Positions 1 to 13,177 of a DNA stretch of 64,000 nt are shown piece after piece; position 1 is the first letter of the stretch, and each line of letters starts with the position of its first letter. The notes beneath the pieces are model-generated. The model searched no databases and had not been told where the DNA came from. It worked only from the letters and a program-made list of their open reading frames with translations. A program made the translations under genes and the position numbers. This DNA comes from Euphrasia confusa (lineage: Eukaryota; Streptophyta; Magnoliopsida; Lamiales; Orobanchaceae): positions 41,509,332 to 41,573,331 of the forward strand of contig OX940949.1 of the NCBI GenBank assembly GCA_954870475.1, read 5' to 3'.

Positions 1-30
1 AATTATGGGCACCGAAATAAAAAATACTCC

Positions 31-64
<34 letters not shown>

Positions 65-1045
65 ACAATATACGATTTAATTTTTTTCGTTATTGATAAT
101 TGCTAATATTAAAAATTTTGATACGAAATCGATATAAATTTTTTCATACAACATTTTCAATATAAAATTCGTATAATTTTATCAATTTAATTATTTGAGT
201 ACGATACAGTTATCAATTATAATATATATACGCTTGGTAAGATCATTGGAGCTCACTTCTAAGAATTTTCACCACACTTTCATTTTCTTAATTATTTTTC
301 TTTTAATAAGTTTAAAATTTAATTGAATAAATTAAAATTATATTATTATTAATTTTTAGGATGAAACTTTCTTTATTCGATTTCAAAAAAATTAGTTTTT
401 CTCATTTGTATTTTATGAAAGAAAATGTTTTGATTCTCCGAAAAAAAAATATTCCATATATAATAGTTAAGAAGTACTCCAAAATTACAGTTAAGAAGTA
501 CTCCGTATATAATTTAAAGCTTTATACATAAGATTAAAGTCCAAAGCGTTGATTAATTGTTTTTTTCTCAAGTATGACTTGGTCTAAATTATTTATTGTT
601 GCAATTTGTTTTTGGTTAAATTTTGGTATTTTAGCACCAAGGGTTTGTATAATTACCAAAACCCACTCCAATAAAATTAGTACTCCAGTACATACTCCCC
701 TCCAACTTTGTGTTTACATTAAATAGCCCAAGACAAATAAAAATGTCAGGGGCCATTGGTAAATTAGAGTAAACCTCAAGGGTGATTTTGTAATTAACAA
801 AATATTAGCCAAAAGCATCCATATATTCATCTCCTCCTCTACGTTTATCAACCCCACAGTATACATTTACAAAATGTTACCAACATAGGAAACAAGACCA
901 CCCTCATACAGCTTTTTCTCTGTCACCACGAGAAATGAAGAAACAAACGGGGCATTCTATCGTCTTAAGCCACAACGAAAAAAAAAAAAACGAAGAGTGC
1001 ACAAAAGAAAAAAAATGGAATATGAAAAATTCACTTTGACGCGTA
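1..1045. other. AT-rich intergenic DNA downstream of the CDPK gene
   Basis: No coding region is supported here. A short (TA)n run lies at about 38-62, and a 15-base direct repeat (GTTAAGAAGTACTCC) occurs at 466-480 and 490-504. The right edge is the 3' flank of the minus-strand kinase gene, whose stop codon is at 1046-1048. Confidence 0.6.
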
Positions 1046-4000
1046 TTACAGTTTCAGCGCGTCTCTAAAATTTAAGCTGAAGCTGCTCTCCAAACCTCTC
1101 TTACCAGCAACGGGATTCCCCTTTTGCATCATGGTAACAAACTCGTTATAATCAATACGTCCATCCTACAAAACAAGTACGATTATAAATAACGATATAT
1201 GTAACCATAACGAGATTCTTTATTTGGTCCGAAAAATAGGAAATAACTTACATTGTCCTGGTCAACTTCTCGGATCATCTCTTCAAGGCGAGTATCGTCG
1301 AACCCAAACTCTTGGCAAGCGTTTTGAAGCTCGTCGGGGGTAATATAGCCACTCCCATCTTTATCAAAGTAGGAGAAAGCAGCAAACAAATGATCCTCCC
1401 TCTCGATTTTGTTGAGATGCAGAGTCGCGGCCAGAAACTCTCCGTAATCAATCGTTCCGCTGTTATCAACATCCGCCTGTAGTTTGGGAAAGTCGAGATT
1501 ATCTAGTAATAATGAATTGAAATGAAATAAAAGTGAATGAGATAATTATTACCGCTTGCATTAGATCGTAAATCTCAGACTCGTTTAGGTTGGCACCGAC
1601 TCTCTTCAGTCCAGCTTTGAGCTCTTCGAAAGTGATTTGACCACTATTATCTGTGTCAATCATCTTGAACATTTCCTTTAACCCAGCGATCTCATCTTCG
1701 GATAGAGACTCTGCAATCACCTGAACAACGGCACTTCCCATCAAATAAGAAAAACAGATTCTGTAGAGAGATCTTAAGCCTTAATTGGGAGTTTGGACTT
1801 ACTCTAAGAGCCATTTTCTTGAGCCTATTCATTGCAGAGAAATGCTTCATGCGACTTAGAACTGCAGAGTCAAGAGGCTGGTCGGGCGCCACACCATCAA
1901 CTTGAACCCAAGGGTGGCCTATATAGAAATTCGAGGTTTGTATGAGCATAGAAATCAGATTAACTTTCGGTCAACACACATTCACGAAAAATAAACTCAA
2001 GAATTATTACAAAGTATGGCCCCACTACTAGCTAGAACCTACACTTTAAATTATTATTTTTGCATGCGACTAATACGCTTTACTTTGGTCACGCTTGATT
2101 GTATTATTATTGATTTTAGTGGCTCAATCATAAGTTCTGAATTCGGCAGGGCCTCTAAAATATACAATGAGTGATAAAGATTGTATATTTAATTTTTAAA
2201 ATATGATAATAAAGCATCGGGCCTAAAAGATATTTATATTTCCTTAACTCCCTTATATATCGTTTCTTCTGTTAAAGTCCGCATTTTTAGATTCAAAAGT
2301 ATCTTCTACACAAGATTCTTTAAGTTTTGCATTAAAAGGGATTTGAATAATTGCATGGATTTAAGTTTGCATGTTTTGATTCATAAGACTGTAATGATTT
2401 TGTGTATCTAATCTTCATTTAAGTTATGTTTAGATTCAAGATTCGTTTTATGAGCATTAAGTTATTTTTTAATGATTCGTTTTATGATTTCAGATATAGC
2501 GAACAAAGGAATATTTTTACTATGTATAAAAAATTAAAGTAGAGAACTTTTTTAGCGACATTTGAACCCAATATATTGTTCTTTTACGTGTGTACGTGCA
2601 AGACACCCAAAGGCCTAAGATCAGGTTGTATTTATTCTGATATTTTTAAGTTATTGTCCTAAGATTATTTTCATAATATTTGCAAGCTATCCTAAATTTG
2701 GTATTGATTATTCACTTAGTTATTGTAGCTTGTTAGTATAGTCCTCGATTTTAGTCCAACTTTCTATTTGAGTATCCTAAACCTTAATCATACCGTTGAG
2801 TCAAGATGAGAAATACATTATCACAGAAAGAGGCTTTTTCACCATATATTTCATTAGTTTTAAAGATTGTTCTCCTCTCAAGTAATCTGTAGTATATGGC
2901 ATTCCAATCGTAAATTAAATTATTACTGAGCTATTACCATACTCATTCTCTTATGTTTCATACTAGTAACAGTGACAGTTCACATATCATTCAAGTAAAA
3001 TTTCAATTATCGTAAAAAGGTATTAACGATGGAAATGAAAACAGATCATTAATTAGGATTAACATCAAATTTACTACTTGATGAAATGTAGACACTCTAC
3101 AGAAGTACTTACACAGGACTTCATGGGCAGTTAACCGTCGTTTGGGGTCCCGAAGTAGCATTTTCCTCACCAAATCTTTCGCATCGTCAGAGATACTAGG
3201 CCAAGGGTCCGACTTAAAGTCGAGGTCCCCATGCAGGACTTGCTCAAATATTCCTTGCTCATTTTCTAAAATCGTTAGAAAAATTAAGTTAACATTCATA
3301 TAAGTACGAAAGAATTCCTTTCGAAAAATTAAGAGCTCGACAGTTTCTCACCAGCCCAGAATGGAGGAACTCCACTAAGCAAAATGTAGACAATGACTCC
3401 GGCACTCCAGACATCAGCTTCAGGCCCATATCGTTTCCTCAGAACTTCGGGCGCAACATAATACGGACTTCCCACCACATCATTAAACTTCTCCCCCGGC
3501 TTAAAGAACATCGACAACCCAAAATCAATCGTCTTAAGAAGCGACTCCTCCTTCTGGTCCACAAAGAGAAAATTCTCCGGCTTCAAATCACGATGCATAA
3601 CGCTCAAAGAATGACAAGCTTCCACCACCCCAACTATAATCCTAGTCAGCTCAGCTGCCTTCCTCTCCGTGTAATGCCCCCGTTTTATAATCCTATCAAA
3701 AAGCTCCCCACCCGCACACAACTCCATCACCACGTGAACTGCAATCGCATCCTCGTAAGCTCCCTTGATCGATATCACATTCGGGTGCCCTGCCAAATGG
3801 TGCATTATCTGAATCTCCCTTCTAACATCCTCCACGTCTTCATCGGTCAAAAGCTTCCTCTTTGCAATAGATTTGCACGCGTACTTATTCCCAGTCGACT
3901 TCTCCACGCACGAAAACGTAGTCCCGAACTGCCCCTGCCCGAGTTTCTTCCCGATAGTGAAAAACTCCTTCAAGTTCCCGGTGGTCCTCTGTAAAACGGA

Positions 4001-4264
4001 CTCTGTTCTGAGGCCCGCGCTCGTGTTTCTCTTGATGGGCGGCTTTGCGGGTTCGGGTTCGGGCTCGGGCTCCGGGTTCGGGCTCGGAGCCATCGTGAGC
4101 TGCTCGGGGGGTGTGCTTTGGACTGGCGGTAAAGGTTCGATTTTGGGGGTCGACTCGGGGGGTTCTTTCTCGGGGGCTTCCGGAGGGGAGCGCCACATGG
4201 CGGCGGAAACAGATTGGAGGATGCCGGTTTTGAAGTTCCCCGGGCCCACGCAAGTGTTACCCAT
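1046..4264 (-). CDS. Calcium-dependent protein kinase (CDPK), CPK1/CPK2-like
   Basis: Ser/Thr kinase that couples Ca2+ binding to phosphorylation, probably at membranes. Six exons join in frame: 4264-3352, 3265-3113, 1918-1803, 1720-1553, 1476-1252 and 1165-1046 (1695 nt, 564 residues). The N-terminus MGNTCVGP has Gly2 for myristoylation and Cys5 for palmitoylation. It is followed by QSVSAAMWR, close to Arabidopsis CPK1/CPK2, and a Pro/Glu-rich variable region (about 25-80). The kinase domain (about 102-360) shows GQGQFG, Lys131, HRDLKPEN (Asp225), DFG (Asp247) and SPYYVAPE. A junction/autoinhibitory segment and four EF-hands follow, each with an intact loop start: DTDNSG, DVDNSG, DKDGSG and DQDNDG. 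The last EF-hand is assembled across the final intron. The start is fixed by the acylation motif. The family assignment is firm; the exact paralogue is inference. Confidence 0.95.
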
Positions 4265-4319
4265 CCCTCTCCAATCGAAATCAAGAACCCTAGTTGACTA
4301 ACTGAAATTCAAGATCCAC

Positions 4320-4556
4320 CTGAGAATTGAGAATCAAAAGTCAAAACTTTTCATAGGTAGCAGCAGCAAAACCCCACCTATATCCCCCTATCCCACTAAA
4401 ACCAATCAGAAACTTTTTTATATATATAGCAAAACTCAATTCCCACAACAAGAATCACATGAAAATACCCTTTTAACAAGAAAAGGCAAAAATAAAAATG
4501 ACAACTTTCTGAAATGAAAGAAAAAAAAAAAGTGGAAAAAAATCAGTTTGACATAC
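4320..4556 (-). other. Probable intron in the 5' UTR of the CDPK gene
   Basis: On the minus strand a GTATGT donor follows a TTCTTC-rich stretch at 4556. A pyrimidine-containing acceptor ending in CAG lies at 4322-4320, about 55 nt before the start codon. The span is AT-rich like the other introns of this gene. This is inference; transcript data would settle it. Confidence 0.45.
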
Positions 4557-4714
4557 GAAGAAGAAAGGCGTTGAGATCTTGATGAGAGAGGCCGGCTTCA
4601 TCCAGACGAGATCTATAATACTGGAATTGAATGTGTGAACTAACTCAGAATTAAATAACGCTGGAATTTTTTTTTAATTTTTTTACTTTTTTAGTGAGAG
4701 AAAGTAACTGTGTG

Positions 4715-4722
4715 TATTTATA
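4715..4722 (-). promoter_or_regulatory. TATA box of the CDPK gene (putative)
   Basis: TATAAATA reads on the minus strand about 450 nt upstream of the CDPK start codon and just upstream of the proposed 5' UTR exon. Position and sequence fit a plant core promoter with transcription starting near 4685. Confidence 0.45.
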
Positions 4723-6349
4723 ACAAAGATTTGGGTTTATGTCCTAAAATGTGAAAATTCGAATGTCAACGACGTTGACTCTTCGTAGGCCTAGGTACAA
4801 CTTGTACTAGTTGTATTGTACGCGTTTGTGTTCGGATTGTGAGTATTTTTTTATGAAATTTATTTGGTTATTATTGAGATCGCTTGGGGGAGATCAAATC
4901 TGTTAAAATAATCCCTAATGATTCACAAATAGTAGTATGTCTACTACGTGCAAATATCTAGAGATTTTTTAATAAAATATTTATATTAGATGTATTTTTT
5001 AACAAAATTACAATATTAATTGTACTACTATACAGATTAGGAAGTTGATTTATTTCATTATTCTATTGCATTACCAAACGTAGTATTAATAAAGAGTTTT
5101 ACATAAGAAAAGAGAGATTGGAGATACAGTATTTGTCAATCGATATATACAAAAATTAAAAAGCATGCACATTACTTTAGAGTTTTGACACAACAAAATT
5201 AAGGTATCCTCACATCCACTTTAATTAGGGAGATACTTATCATTGCTGGCAAAGCTCTAGAGTTCTTGAAAACTATACAATATGATAGAATGACTGAATA
5301 ATGTTCTTGAGCATGAGTGGATTGGTGAGTGGATGAGACTTTAATTGATAAGCCGAGCGATATGGTATGTCGTTATATGGGTGTAATTCATCGGCAACGC
5401 ATATTCGATCTTCGGATGGTATAAAATTTTCGTTGAAATATTATTAAATTTGTCCTAGAATGAAATTTTGTTAGCTTTCTCACACATAGTGTATGTTACT
5501 CGAGCATATCACTTGATTTTATATCTATCCAAAGGAGGGCCAACGATCGGGTAGTGTGAAGTTTCTCGTCTCCCCTCCTCATAAAAATAAAAAATTCTCA
5601 TTTTGTGACTTGATCCTTAACATATAAACAAATTCCCTCCTCATAAAAATAAAAAATTCTCATTTTGTGACTTGATCCTTAACATATAAAACAAATTGTG
5701 AAATTAAAAGAAAACTCAACTACGTAGGTTCTTGATTATTTGAAGAACAAGAAGCAAATTATTCAGTTTATCAAGTATGTTTGGTAGGAAGAGAGTGGGT
5801 AGAGGACGTCAATGTCTTATCAACAATCAACCTTCCTCTTCCTCTTGAAGAAGTCACTTGTGACCTAGTCCAGATAGGAAGGTTATTTATCTTCCTAGCT
5901 AGTTGGTATAATTCGACAAGGTCCTTTTAATCCTTGTTGAGAATCATTCGTCACCACATTATATCGTTCACAACTACTTTGTCAGCAACGACAATTAAGT
6001 TTAGTGCGGAAAAATATCTCCGATGAATGATACATTTGCAACTTCAATGATAATATTCCTATAGATTTTAGTAATATTTTTGTACCAAAAATAGTAAGCT
6101 CTAATATCTTACAACTATTAGATAAAAATATTAAATACACAATCCAATGTCAGACTCATAGGTTCCTTCATTGTCCGTTTAGGAGGGGGGACATGCATCA
6201 GCATTAGTGTAAAATTTCTAATTATAGAATGAGTTCAGAAGGTCCAAGGGGTGGTATACCCTTCCTCATATAGTAAGACACGCAGGAGTAGGTTATTTCA
6301 AATACAATGAAGAAGAAAAGAAGAGCTGTATATTTCCCAGCAAATGTAA
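4723..6349. other. Intergenic region between CDPK and phosphatase genes
   Basis: No reading frame is supported. It holds the CDPK upstream region, the 62-bp tandem repeat listed separately and the 3' flank of the phosphatase gene. Confidence 0.5.
5573..5696. repeat. Two-copy tandem direct repeat, 62-bp period
   Basis: The segment starting CCCTCCTCATAAAA at 5573 is repeated from 5635, with an essentially identical body and a one-base length change near the end (ATATAAACAAATT versus ATATAAAACAAATT). It looks like a recent local duplication. Confidence 0.85.
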
Positions 6350-7932
6350 TCAAGATAAAATTACTGAAGTAGGTCCATTCCTTTGATTAGTAGGCGGAGA
6401 TAATCGATCCTTGGACCATTCTTCCAAGGCTTTGCGGTGAAGAGCATTCATACGAATGAAAGGCCGTTTTTCTTTTATCATCTTTTCTGCACTTTTCCAA
6501 TCTTCTGCCAACCCAAGACCCACCAACAACGCACACATCACTGCCACACTACGCCCATGGCCTGAAGAAAAACAAGAAGTTTTAATTCATTACAAAATCT
6601 CTCTGTTGTCATCGATAAATTTTAATAATAAGAATTAGCCACAAGCTCGTTAAGCAGAATGTGTAGAGCTTGTTTTGTTGTTATTTTGAAACTTCTATAA
6701 TATTTCTACGGATATGAATGTATAACGAAACTAAAGATCGAGTTTGTTTTGTTGTCATTTTGAAACTTCTATAGGTTTCGGCAAATACCCCAAGGGGCAT
6801 AATTAATGGCCCACATAGCATATAGAGAAAATGATGCTGTTTATAGCGATTCAATTTTGGATTTACCATTAGTCCTCCCTCAGCATTACATATCTTCAAG
6901 AGGGAGAAATCTATACGTAATACTTCTGGGTTAACTAAATCTATGGTTTATATCTGGGTCGAACCAGAACCTACTCCAAGGCCCAAGCAAGCCAAGTGGC
7001 GCAGTCAAATCATCTCACACACTATCCAAGGTACATGAACAACAACAGACCAAAAGGCTGTCTTAACTTCCCGAATATGAAGCAAGATTTTTGACGCTAT
7101 TGTGGTTTTTAGATACAAATTATTAGAGCAGCCGACTAATATGCGAATCTTGTAACCAAACACAACTGATAGCTTTATCATTTTATACCATTTCAAGTGA
7201 TAATTGAAAGAAACTAATGGTAACACTTAATTACACCAAAAAAACTAATGACTAGGTCCTGTCCTCACCATTCTTAGTTCCTAGAATAGACAAGAACATG
7301 TACTCAACCACATGATCAACACCATAAACAATTTACACACACAACAAGCACATGTATAAAAATGGGAAAAAGCAAAAACAAATACCATATGCACAGTGGA
7401 CAAAAATGGGAGCATTCTGAGCCCTCTTCCTGCAAGCCCAGTTGACAGCCATCTCGATATCGGCCGGCTGAGGGGCCCGCGTATCCCACGTGGGAACACA
7501 CAGATACGCAGTCCCGGAGACCTCCCTTTTCCGGGGCAACTCACAAGTGCAGTCCACGACGGCAGGGTTTCCGGGCGGCAATTTATCCGGCGAATACGGC
7601 CACCCTCCGACGTACAACCCTGGGCAGACCTCGGTGTACGGAGGTTCGCCACTGGTGAGCCTTCTGAGAGCCGAAAAGGCCCTGACGAAATACAAGTAGG
7701 GGCTGAACAGAATCAGGGACCAAATGGGGAATTCGCCATCGGAGCCTTTCCCCAAGAGGATGGGGAGGTCGATGGACGGGTGGGAAGCGATTGCGACGAG
7801 GAGCGATATGAGGGATGAATACAGGAATGGGAGCGACAGTAAATTGAAGCCGTACGATTTGAGGGATGCGAAGAAGATGAATAAAGTCGCAGCCTTTATG
7901 GTTATCAGAACAGATAAACCCATGCCCATCAT
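6350..7932 (-). CDS. Membrane-anchored dual-specificity phosphatase, YnbD-like
   Basis: Cysteine-based protein (or phosphoinositide) phosphatase. Two exons (7932-7386 and 6561-6350) join at G|GC to give 252 residues. The active-site loop HCAYGHGRS is assembled exactly across the intron; it gives the C-x5-R signature with Cys180 and Arg186. An upstream PTWDTRAP segment (Asp150) fits the general-acid loop of DSPs. The first ~90 residues contain about three hydrophobic segments (near 5-25, 31-50 and 70-88), so the enzyme is probably bound to a membrane with the catalytic domain C-terminal. Similar plant proteins are annotated as uncharacterised YnbD-like DSPs; the substrate is unknown. MMGMG offers two close ATGs, and I chose the first. 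The last ~55 residues fit the usual C-terminal helix. Confidence 0.85.
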
Positions 7933-8639
7933 CGGAATATAACGATCAAATTGAATTCAGTGCGAAGAACCCTAATTCATGATTTTTGAATAATCAATCC
8001 CTAATAAGAAAAAAGCCCGTGTTCACAACAATACCGTGTCGTCGCTAAATATGTATTTCTTTTCACTTGCTCTAAAGTATAGCCGATAGCGTGAAGCGTT
8101 AAATAAACACCGATCTTTCGTCTTTACTTTTTATTTAACTCTCTTCTCGCATCATTTTTGTTCTCTCTAATTCCTCTTATATTTTACTTTTTCATCTTTC
8201 ACCTAAAAAAATCACCAACAACAACGTGGACTCATTCTATTTTTTTAAATCATATTTTAATATTTTATTTCCTTTTTAAAAATAAAATTTTAAAATAATG
8301 TTTAATTAATTTTAAATTAAAAAATTATATAAATAGTAAACATATTATTAAGAGTATTTTGTTTAGACATTAAAATATTGAAAAAAATAATCAACTTACA
8401 AATAATAAAATTTAATTAATATTATTATATAAAAATATGTATTCAATAACAGTTAATTATAATATTTCAAAAAAAAAATTAAAATTAAATAAAAATATTT
8501 AATTATATTATTTCATAAAAACAATTACATTATTGAATAACAATAAAGTATTAGAAGACTAATTATTATTATCTCCAAACCGATCCCAAATATTTTTGAT
8601 TAAATCACTTTTTAATTTTAAATTTTATTTTCGTATCTT
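7933..8639. other. AT-rich intergenic DNA upstream of the phosphatase
   Basis: Contains the phosphatase upstream region (to about 8060), then very AT-rich low-complexity sequence (8220-8640) without supported genes. Confidence 0.5.
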
Positions 8640-10130
8640 TCAAACGCAATCTATTAGTAAACATGGTCATGAGTTCAATATGTCCAGTACTGAACTCGGA
8701 ATTCTCAACATTGGCTTCAATAGTTGAAATCGATTCAGTTAAATCATTGAAATTTTCCATTTTGATCTTACATTTACTGTACCTTTCTTTTTCTTCGTTG
8801 ATTTTACACCTTCGGGACGTCTTATTGATGCAGATCCATCTTCTCCTTCTTCGAAGTATGATGAAAATCCACCTTCGTTCAATCTAGTTCTCTTACCACT
8901 ACCATATGTGTCTAAGCAAGAGTCATCGGTGGGAGTTGATGGATTTTGATATTGAGTGTGAAAATCGTCTTGTGCTTGAGACTTGTTTCCACCATAGGCA
9001 GCAACCACTTCTTTATACTATGAATACTTTTTTTTAGTAATATCCAACAATTTTCAAAATGAAAATTTCCACCTTAAAGATCACAAGCATATTTGAGGAC
9101 ATCTTATTCATTCATCCCGACTCTTTATCTGTCTACTTGCTTCGTCATAGCAACCTATAAATTTCATAACTCCAGAAGATATTCTACGAAACCGATTGTT
9201 TAACATAACTGATATCTTTCTCGTATTACAGTTGGGTTTGCTTTACGATCGTCATCGTATAAAATCTGTACTTTGATCCATAATGCATCTTTTCTTTGAT
9301 TCGTACCCACAACAGCATCAGTTGATACATTAATAAAAGCATAGATAAAAGCTTCGTCTTGAGCTGAATTGAATGTTTTTTTTCAGAATGAAAATTGGTT
9401 GCCTAATTTCAACATCTTTATTTTATTCTTGCGTATTCTCATCAGCATTTGTAAAGGGAAATTGTGAGTAAAATAATGGAAAATGCTCTCCAAATTTTGG
9501 AAATAATTGTCGAGGTGTGATATTTGGGGAAAATGATTGTGGAGATGCCATATTTTGAAAATATTATTGTGGAGATATCATATTTTCTGAAAATGTTGGC
9601 GAAGAAAAATAAGACGAAAGATATTGTTGTGACGGTAAAAATTATGGAGATATTGAGTATTACCCATAAAGAGTCGTTTGGTGGACAAAATAAATACACG
9701 TTAGGCAGATTATCTTATATATTGAATGTTTGGTTTGCTTTATTGGGTCTATGATAGATTATAGGACTCGTCCTTAATTACTATTCTCCTTAGTAGACTT
9801 ATCAGTCCAACTTGGGAAGAAATCAAATCTTGTTCAGTAAAATTAAATAGTTATCTGTAGTTAAGGTAGGATAATGAATCTATCCCACCAAACATGCCCT
9901 AAGAGTGTGTGAATATTGCTGAAATTGTTGTGGTAGCATTAAATTAGGCATACCGTTTGCAGCTTGAAAATTTGAATTGTTCCGGTATAAGTCGCCCACA
10001 AGTGATTTTGAAAATCATTTGAAGAATTTTCAGAATTAGAATAAAACTTGAAATTATTTTGGTCTATAATATGAAAAATACAAAGAAAACAAGAAAATAG
10101 ATAAAAAACGAAAGAGGAGATGTGAGAAAA
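8640..10130 (-). pseudogene. Decayed Harbinger-type ORF1 (Myb/SANT-like, NAM-associated)
   Basis: Read on the minus strand, pieces in different frames line up as one protein. An Asn/Ser-rich N-terminus comes first (DQNNFKFYSNSENSS, ~10080). Next is a Pro/Ser-rich section (MASPQSFSPNITPRQLF, ~9540). A trihelix/SANT-like part follows (AFINVSTDAVVGTNQRKDALW, 9370-9200; VMKFIGCYDEASRQ, ~9160), and then a C-terminal section with RRPEGVKSTKKKK (~8810). Stops and frameshifts break it, and the ATG expected before DQNN is lost. Plant genomes carry many such proteins, often mislabelled glutathione S-transferase T3-like; they derive from the DNA-binding ORF1 of PIF/Harbinger transposons. No matching transposase or clear TIRs were found around it, so it is an old remnant. 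Confidence 0.7.
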
Positions 10131-10133
10131 CAT

Positions 10134-11718
10134 GGTTGCTCGATAGGTTTATTTATAGATTTTTAAGTTTTTTTTTAATTTTTAATTATACTAATAAATA
10201 TTATTTTATAAAATATTAATATATATTTTAAATAAAAATCATATTATTAATATATTTTTATTCAAATTATTGTAGAAGGTAATAGGATAAGAAAATCTAG
10301 TGCACACTTCCATTCCCTCTATACTCCACTATTTGCTCTCCGGTGTTGGATTCTAAAAATCGGATGATTCCTCCTTCATATATTCATCATTCATTGTTGC
10401 TCCAACAACTAATTGTCATGTCAGCAAAATTAATCCTCATCCTTCCTTTTGTGTGACCGGCATGGTCTTATAAAACTATTCTATATTAACAATAATTTTA
10501 TATTCACACCATTTTTATTTGCATTCACACTAACTATATCTCCATATTAACCAATAATAATAATTTATTTTTTTTAGTCATTTAAAAACATCTTTTATCA
10601 TTTGAAATAAAAATCAATTTTTCAATATCCCAAAATATTTGAAATGTTAAATTGTTCTTCTACACTTTCAACCATAGACGAATTTCATCTATCTAATCTT
10701 AGTTGGAGAAAGATTATAATTTATGAATTCGAGTTTGCAGGAAGTGGAAATATGAAAGTTCAACAAGATGTCATTGTTGAAATTTGAAATTATTAGAATT
10801 TATTATAATGTTAAATACGATACTTTTTTGTCGTTTTCATTTATAATTTTTTTATATTATTTATTTTTTATATACTTATTCATCTCAAATGAATAAACAT
10901 TTTCTTTGTATTAAAAAAATTTCTTATTTTTTAAAACACATAAAGTAATTTTTTATATACTTTTCGTTTGGTCAATTTAATTTTTACGAGTTTGAAATGT
11001 AAAATTAAAAAATTGAAATTGAATTTTTTTTACCAATCTAATTTGTCACTCATTGTCTCAACCAAATAAAATAAAAATTGAATTAGAAGAATTTATCAAC
11101 CTAATTTCGTTTCATTTGGCTCAAAAAATAACAAATAAAAATGAAATTTAAAGAATTTATTAATTTTGTTACATTTTTCGTCTCCTTTACTTCAAAATAA
11201 CTCACAGATTAACGATTCGTATCTTCCGGCAACCTTTGGAAAATTGCTATTATTGTAGGTATTCCATCAATTCCCCTTTGACAAGACAGTTCTACACCTA
11301 TTTTTTTCAGATGTTTCTGATATGGTTTAACAGGTCAAGTAGTATTGAGAAGTTTTGTTGCATTTCATCGAATATATTGATACATGCAATTGATCAACTC
11401 TGTTGATGTCAGACCTTTGATCAAAATTTCGAGACAACCGTTGAGATGTTCTATTCAGTGCGAACCTGCTACGACAAATTTCACATCGAATTTGATTTGA
11501 TAGGTCTAAGGTCAATCTCAAGTTTTTTTTAAACTTCACTTACATGCACAAATTGACTATTCGTATTTTTTTGGTCACCCCATTAACAAGGGCGGAACCT
11601 GAAAATTTTCTCAAGGTGGGATGACGTATTAGAGAGACTATCTGCTGTAAAAATAATTATTTTATTAATTTAATAAATTTTAAGTTATAAAAATAACTAT
11701 AATATTAATAAAACAAAC
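10134..11718. other. AT-rich intergenic DNA
   Basis: No supported gene. Low-complexity A/T tracts dominate up to the target-site duplication of the Harbinger element at 11719-11721. Confidence 0.5.
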
Positions 11719-11964
11719 TAAGGTTGCGTTTGGAAACCAACAATTCATTTCAAATACTTCATTTAGAATTAAGATTTTGAAATTAAAATGAAAAAAATTT
11801 AAATCCGTATTACAAATCCAAAACCAATGTTTGGAAATAATTAAGTATTTCAAATTCAGAATTTCAAATCCAAATAGTTGTTTGGGTAATACATGGATTT
11901 AATTTCAAATACAAATTCAATGCAAGTCTACCATAAGGTCCATAACTAAAATTCATCCAAATTT

Positions 11965-13057
11965 CTAATCACTACCTAGACAAACTAAAACCCATCCTAA
12001 TTTCTTTTCTTCAGGGAGATCTTTGAGCAACTGGAAGGCTCGTGGAGAGTCCATAAGTATCTTCACTGCTCTAAACACTTGATCATCAAGGAGACCAAAA
12101 ACCTTGGAAACTTCATCATACACCTCTTTTCCGCTCAAGGTTGATACGACTTGCATCTTAGCGTCTACAAACCTCTTAAATGAGTCGGCAAAACATAAGA
12201 TGCCTTCAGCCACTTGATCACGCTTTTGCTTCTTACGAGAACTATTTGAAGAGGTGTCGGCACTTGAACCCCCAACATCCATTGCCTCCTCCTCCATCCT
12301 AGCAACGCCCTCTTGATGGTTTTCGGCCTCATCACCAAGAGCTCGATCAGGCCCAAACAACGAACAAATGTCATCCCAATGATCAATGAACTTGTTTGAA
12401 TATGGGATAGCAAACTCATTGTCCTACAAATGTAGCAAACTGTATTAGGCATTAGACTCCTAAACTGCAGCACAAGACTCCTAAACCTCAACATATCAAA
12501 AACATAAACAATAGAACTATTACACATGTGTTAACTGTGAACCACATGTAAGTAAATATAGCAAAAGGCCAATGTATGTCCATTCATTTTTCCTAATACA
12601 CAATTGAAGCACGACAATCAACCATAAGTATAACAAATTTTTATAATAAGTATAGTACCTGTGTATACTTCAACCACTCAGCCATGTCATCTACAGATAT
12701 AACAATCATCTTTTTATCTTCATCCCACTTGAATTTGGTCTTATTTCTTATCTCCATAATCGCCCCATAATGTTTCTTCCAGATCTTCACACGATTCCTT
12801 ACATGATCCGTGGTAAGAGACATATTCAACTTTTTTTTCATCTCATCTACCACCGCTTGATAGGCTTGTGACTTCCAATCACCATCTCCTTTATTCCCTT
12901 CGGCTAATTGGACATAAAACACTGAAATTAAAATTTCATCCATTTGCCTATGCCAACAAACGTACCCCCTTCTCTTGGTTTGTACGGGAGGCACACTGTG
13001 CTTCGCTTTACTACTTGTTGCCTGTAAGGAGATAGACTTGTTAGAATTACTTTTCAA
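11965..13057 (-). CDS. Harbinger ORF1: Myb/SANT-like DNA-binding protein
   Basis: Two exons (13057-12659 and 12423-11965) meet in phase 0 with a CAG|GTACTA donor and a TAG acceptor, giving 285 residues. The first half has a trihelix/Myb_DNA-bind_3-like domain. Its conserved tryptophans sit in CWHRQMDE, DGDWKSQ and VKIWKKHY, and it ends with DMAEWLKYTQ. The second half has DHWDDICSLFG, a Ser-rich stretch with a basic KKQKR motif (possible nuclear signal) and a helical C-terminus. In PIF/Pong elements the ORF1 product binds the element ends and cooperates with the transposase. The start is uncertain: an acceptor-like CAG at ~13023 could bring in an upstream exon instead of the ATG at 13057. Confidence 0.8.
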
Positions 13058-13177
13058 CTGTCAGTTTACACACAACTCACAGACTTTTGACAATTAAAAA
13101 AAAAAAAACAATAGAAGTCAAAAAGCTTGGTCACCTGATTAAGACAAAGAGGATGAGAACGCAAATAAGACACTAAT

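Noticed and set aside
3593..4301. Plus-strand open frames opposite the first CDPK exon
   Set aside because: They are antisense shadows of a GC-rich kinase exon, with Gly-Ser runs mirroring the Pro-Glu repeat, and have no family similarity.
7396..7942. Plus-strand open frames opposite the phosphatase exon
   Set aside because: Antisense of a strongly supported coding exon; no recognisable domain.
8000..10320. Terminal inverted repeats for the decayed ORF1 region
   Set aside because: Only a weak match between GCTCTAAAGTATAG near 8070 and GAGCAAATAGTGGAGTATAG near 10330 (reverse complement); no target duplication, so the element boundary is not claimed.
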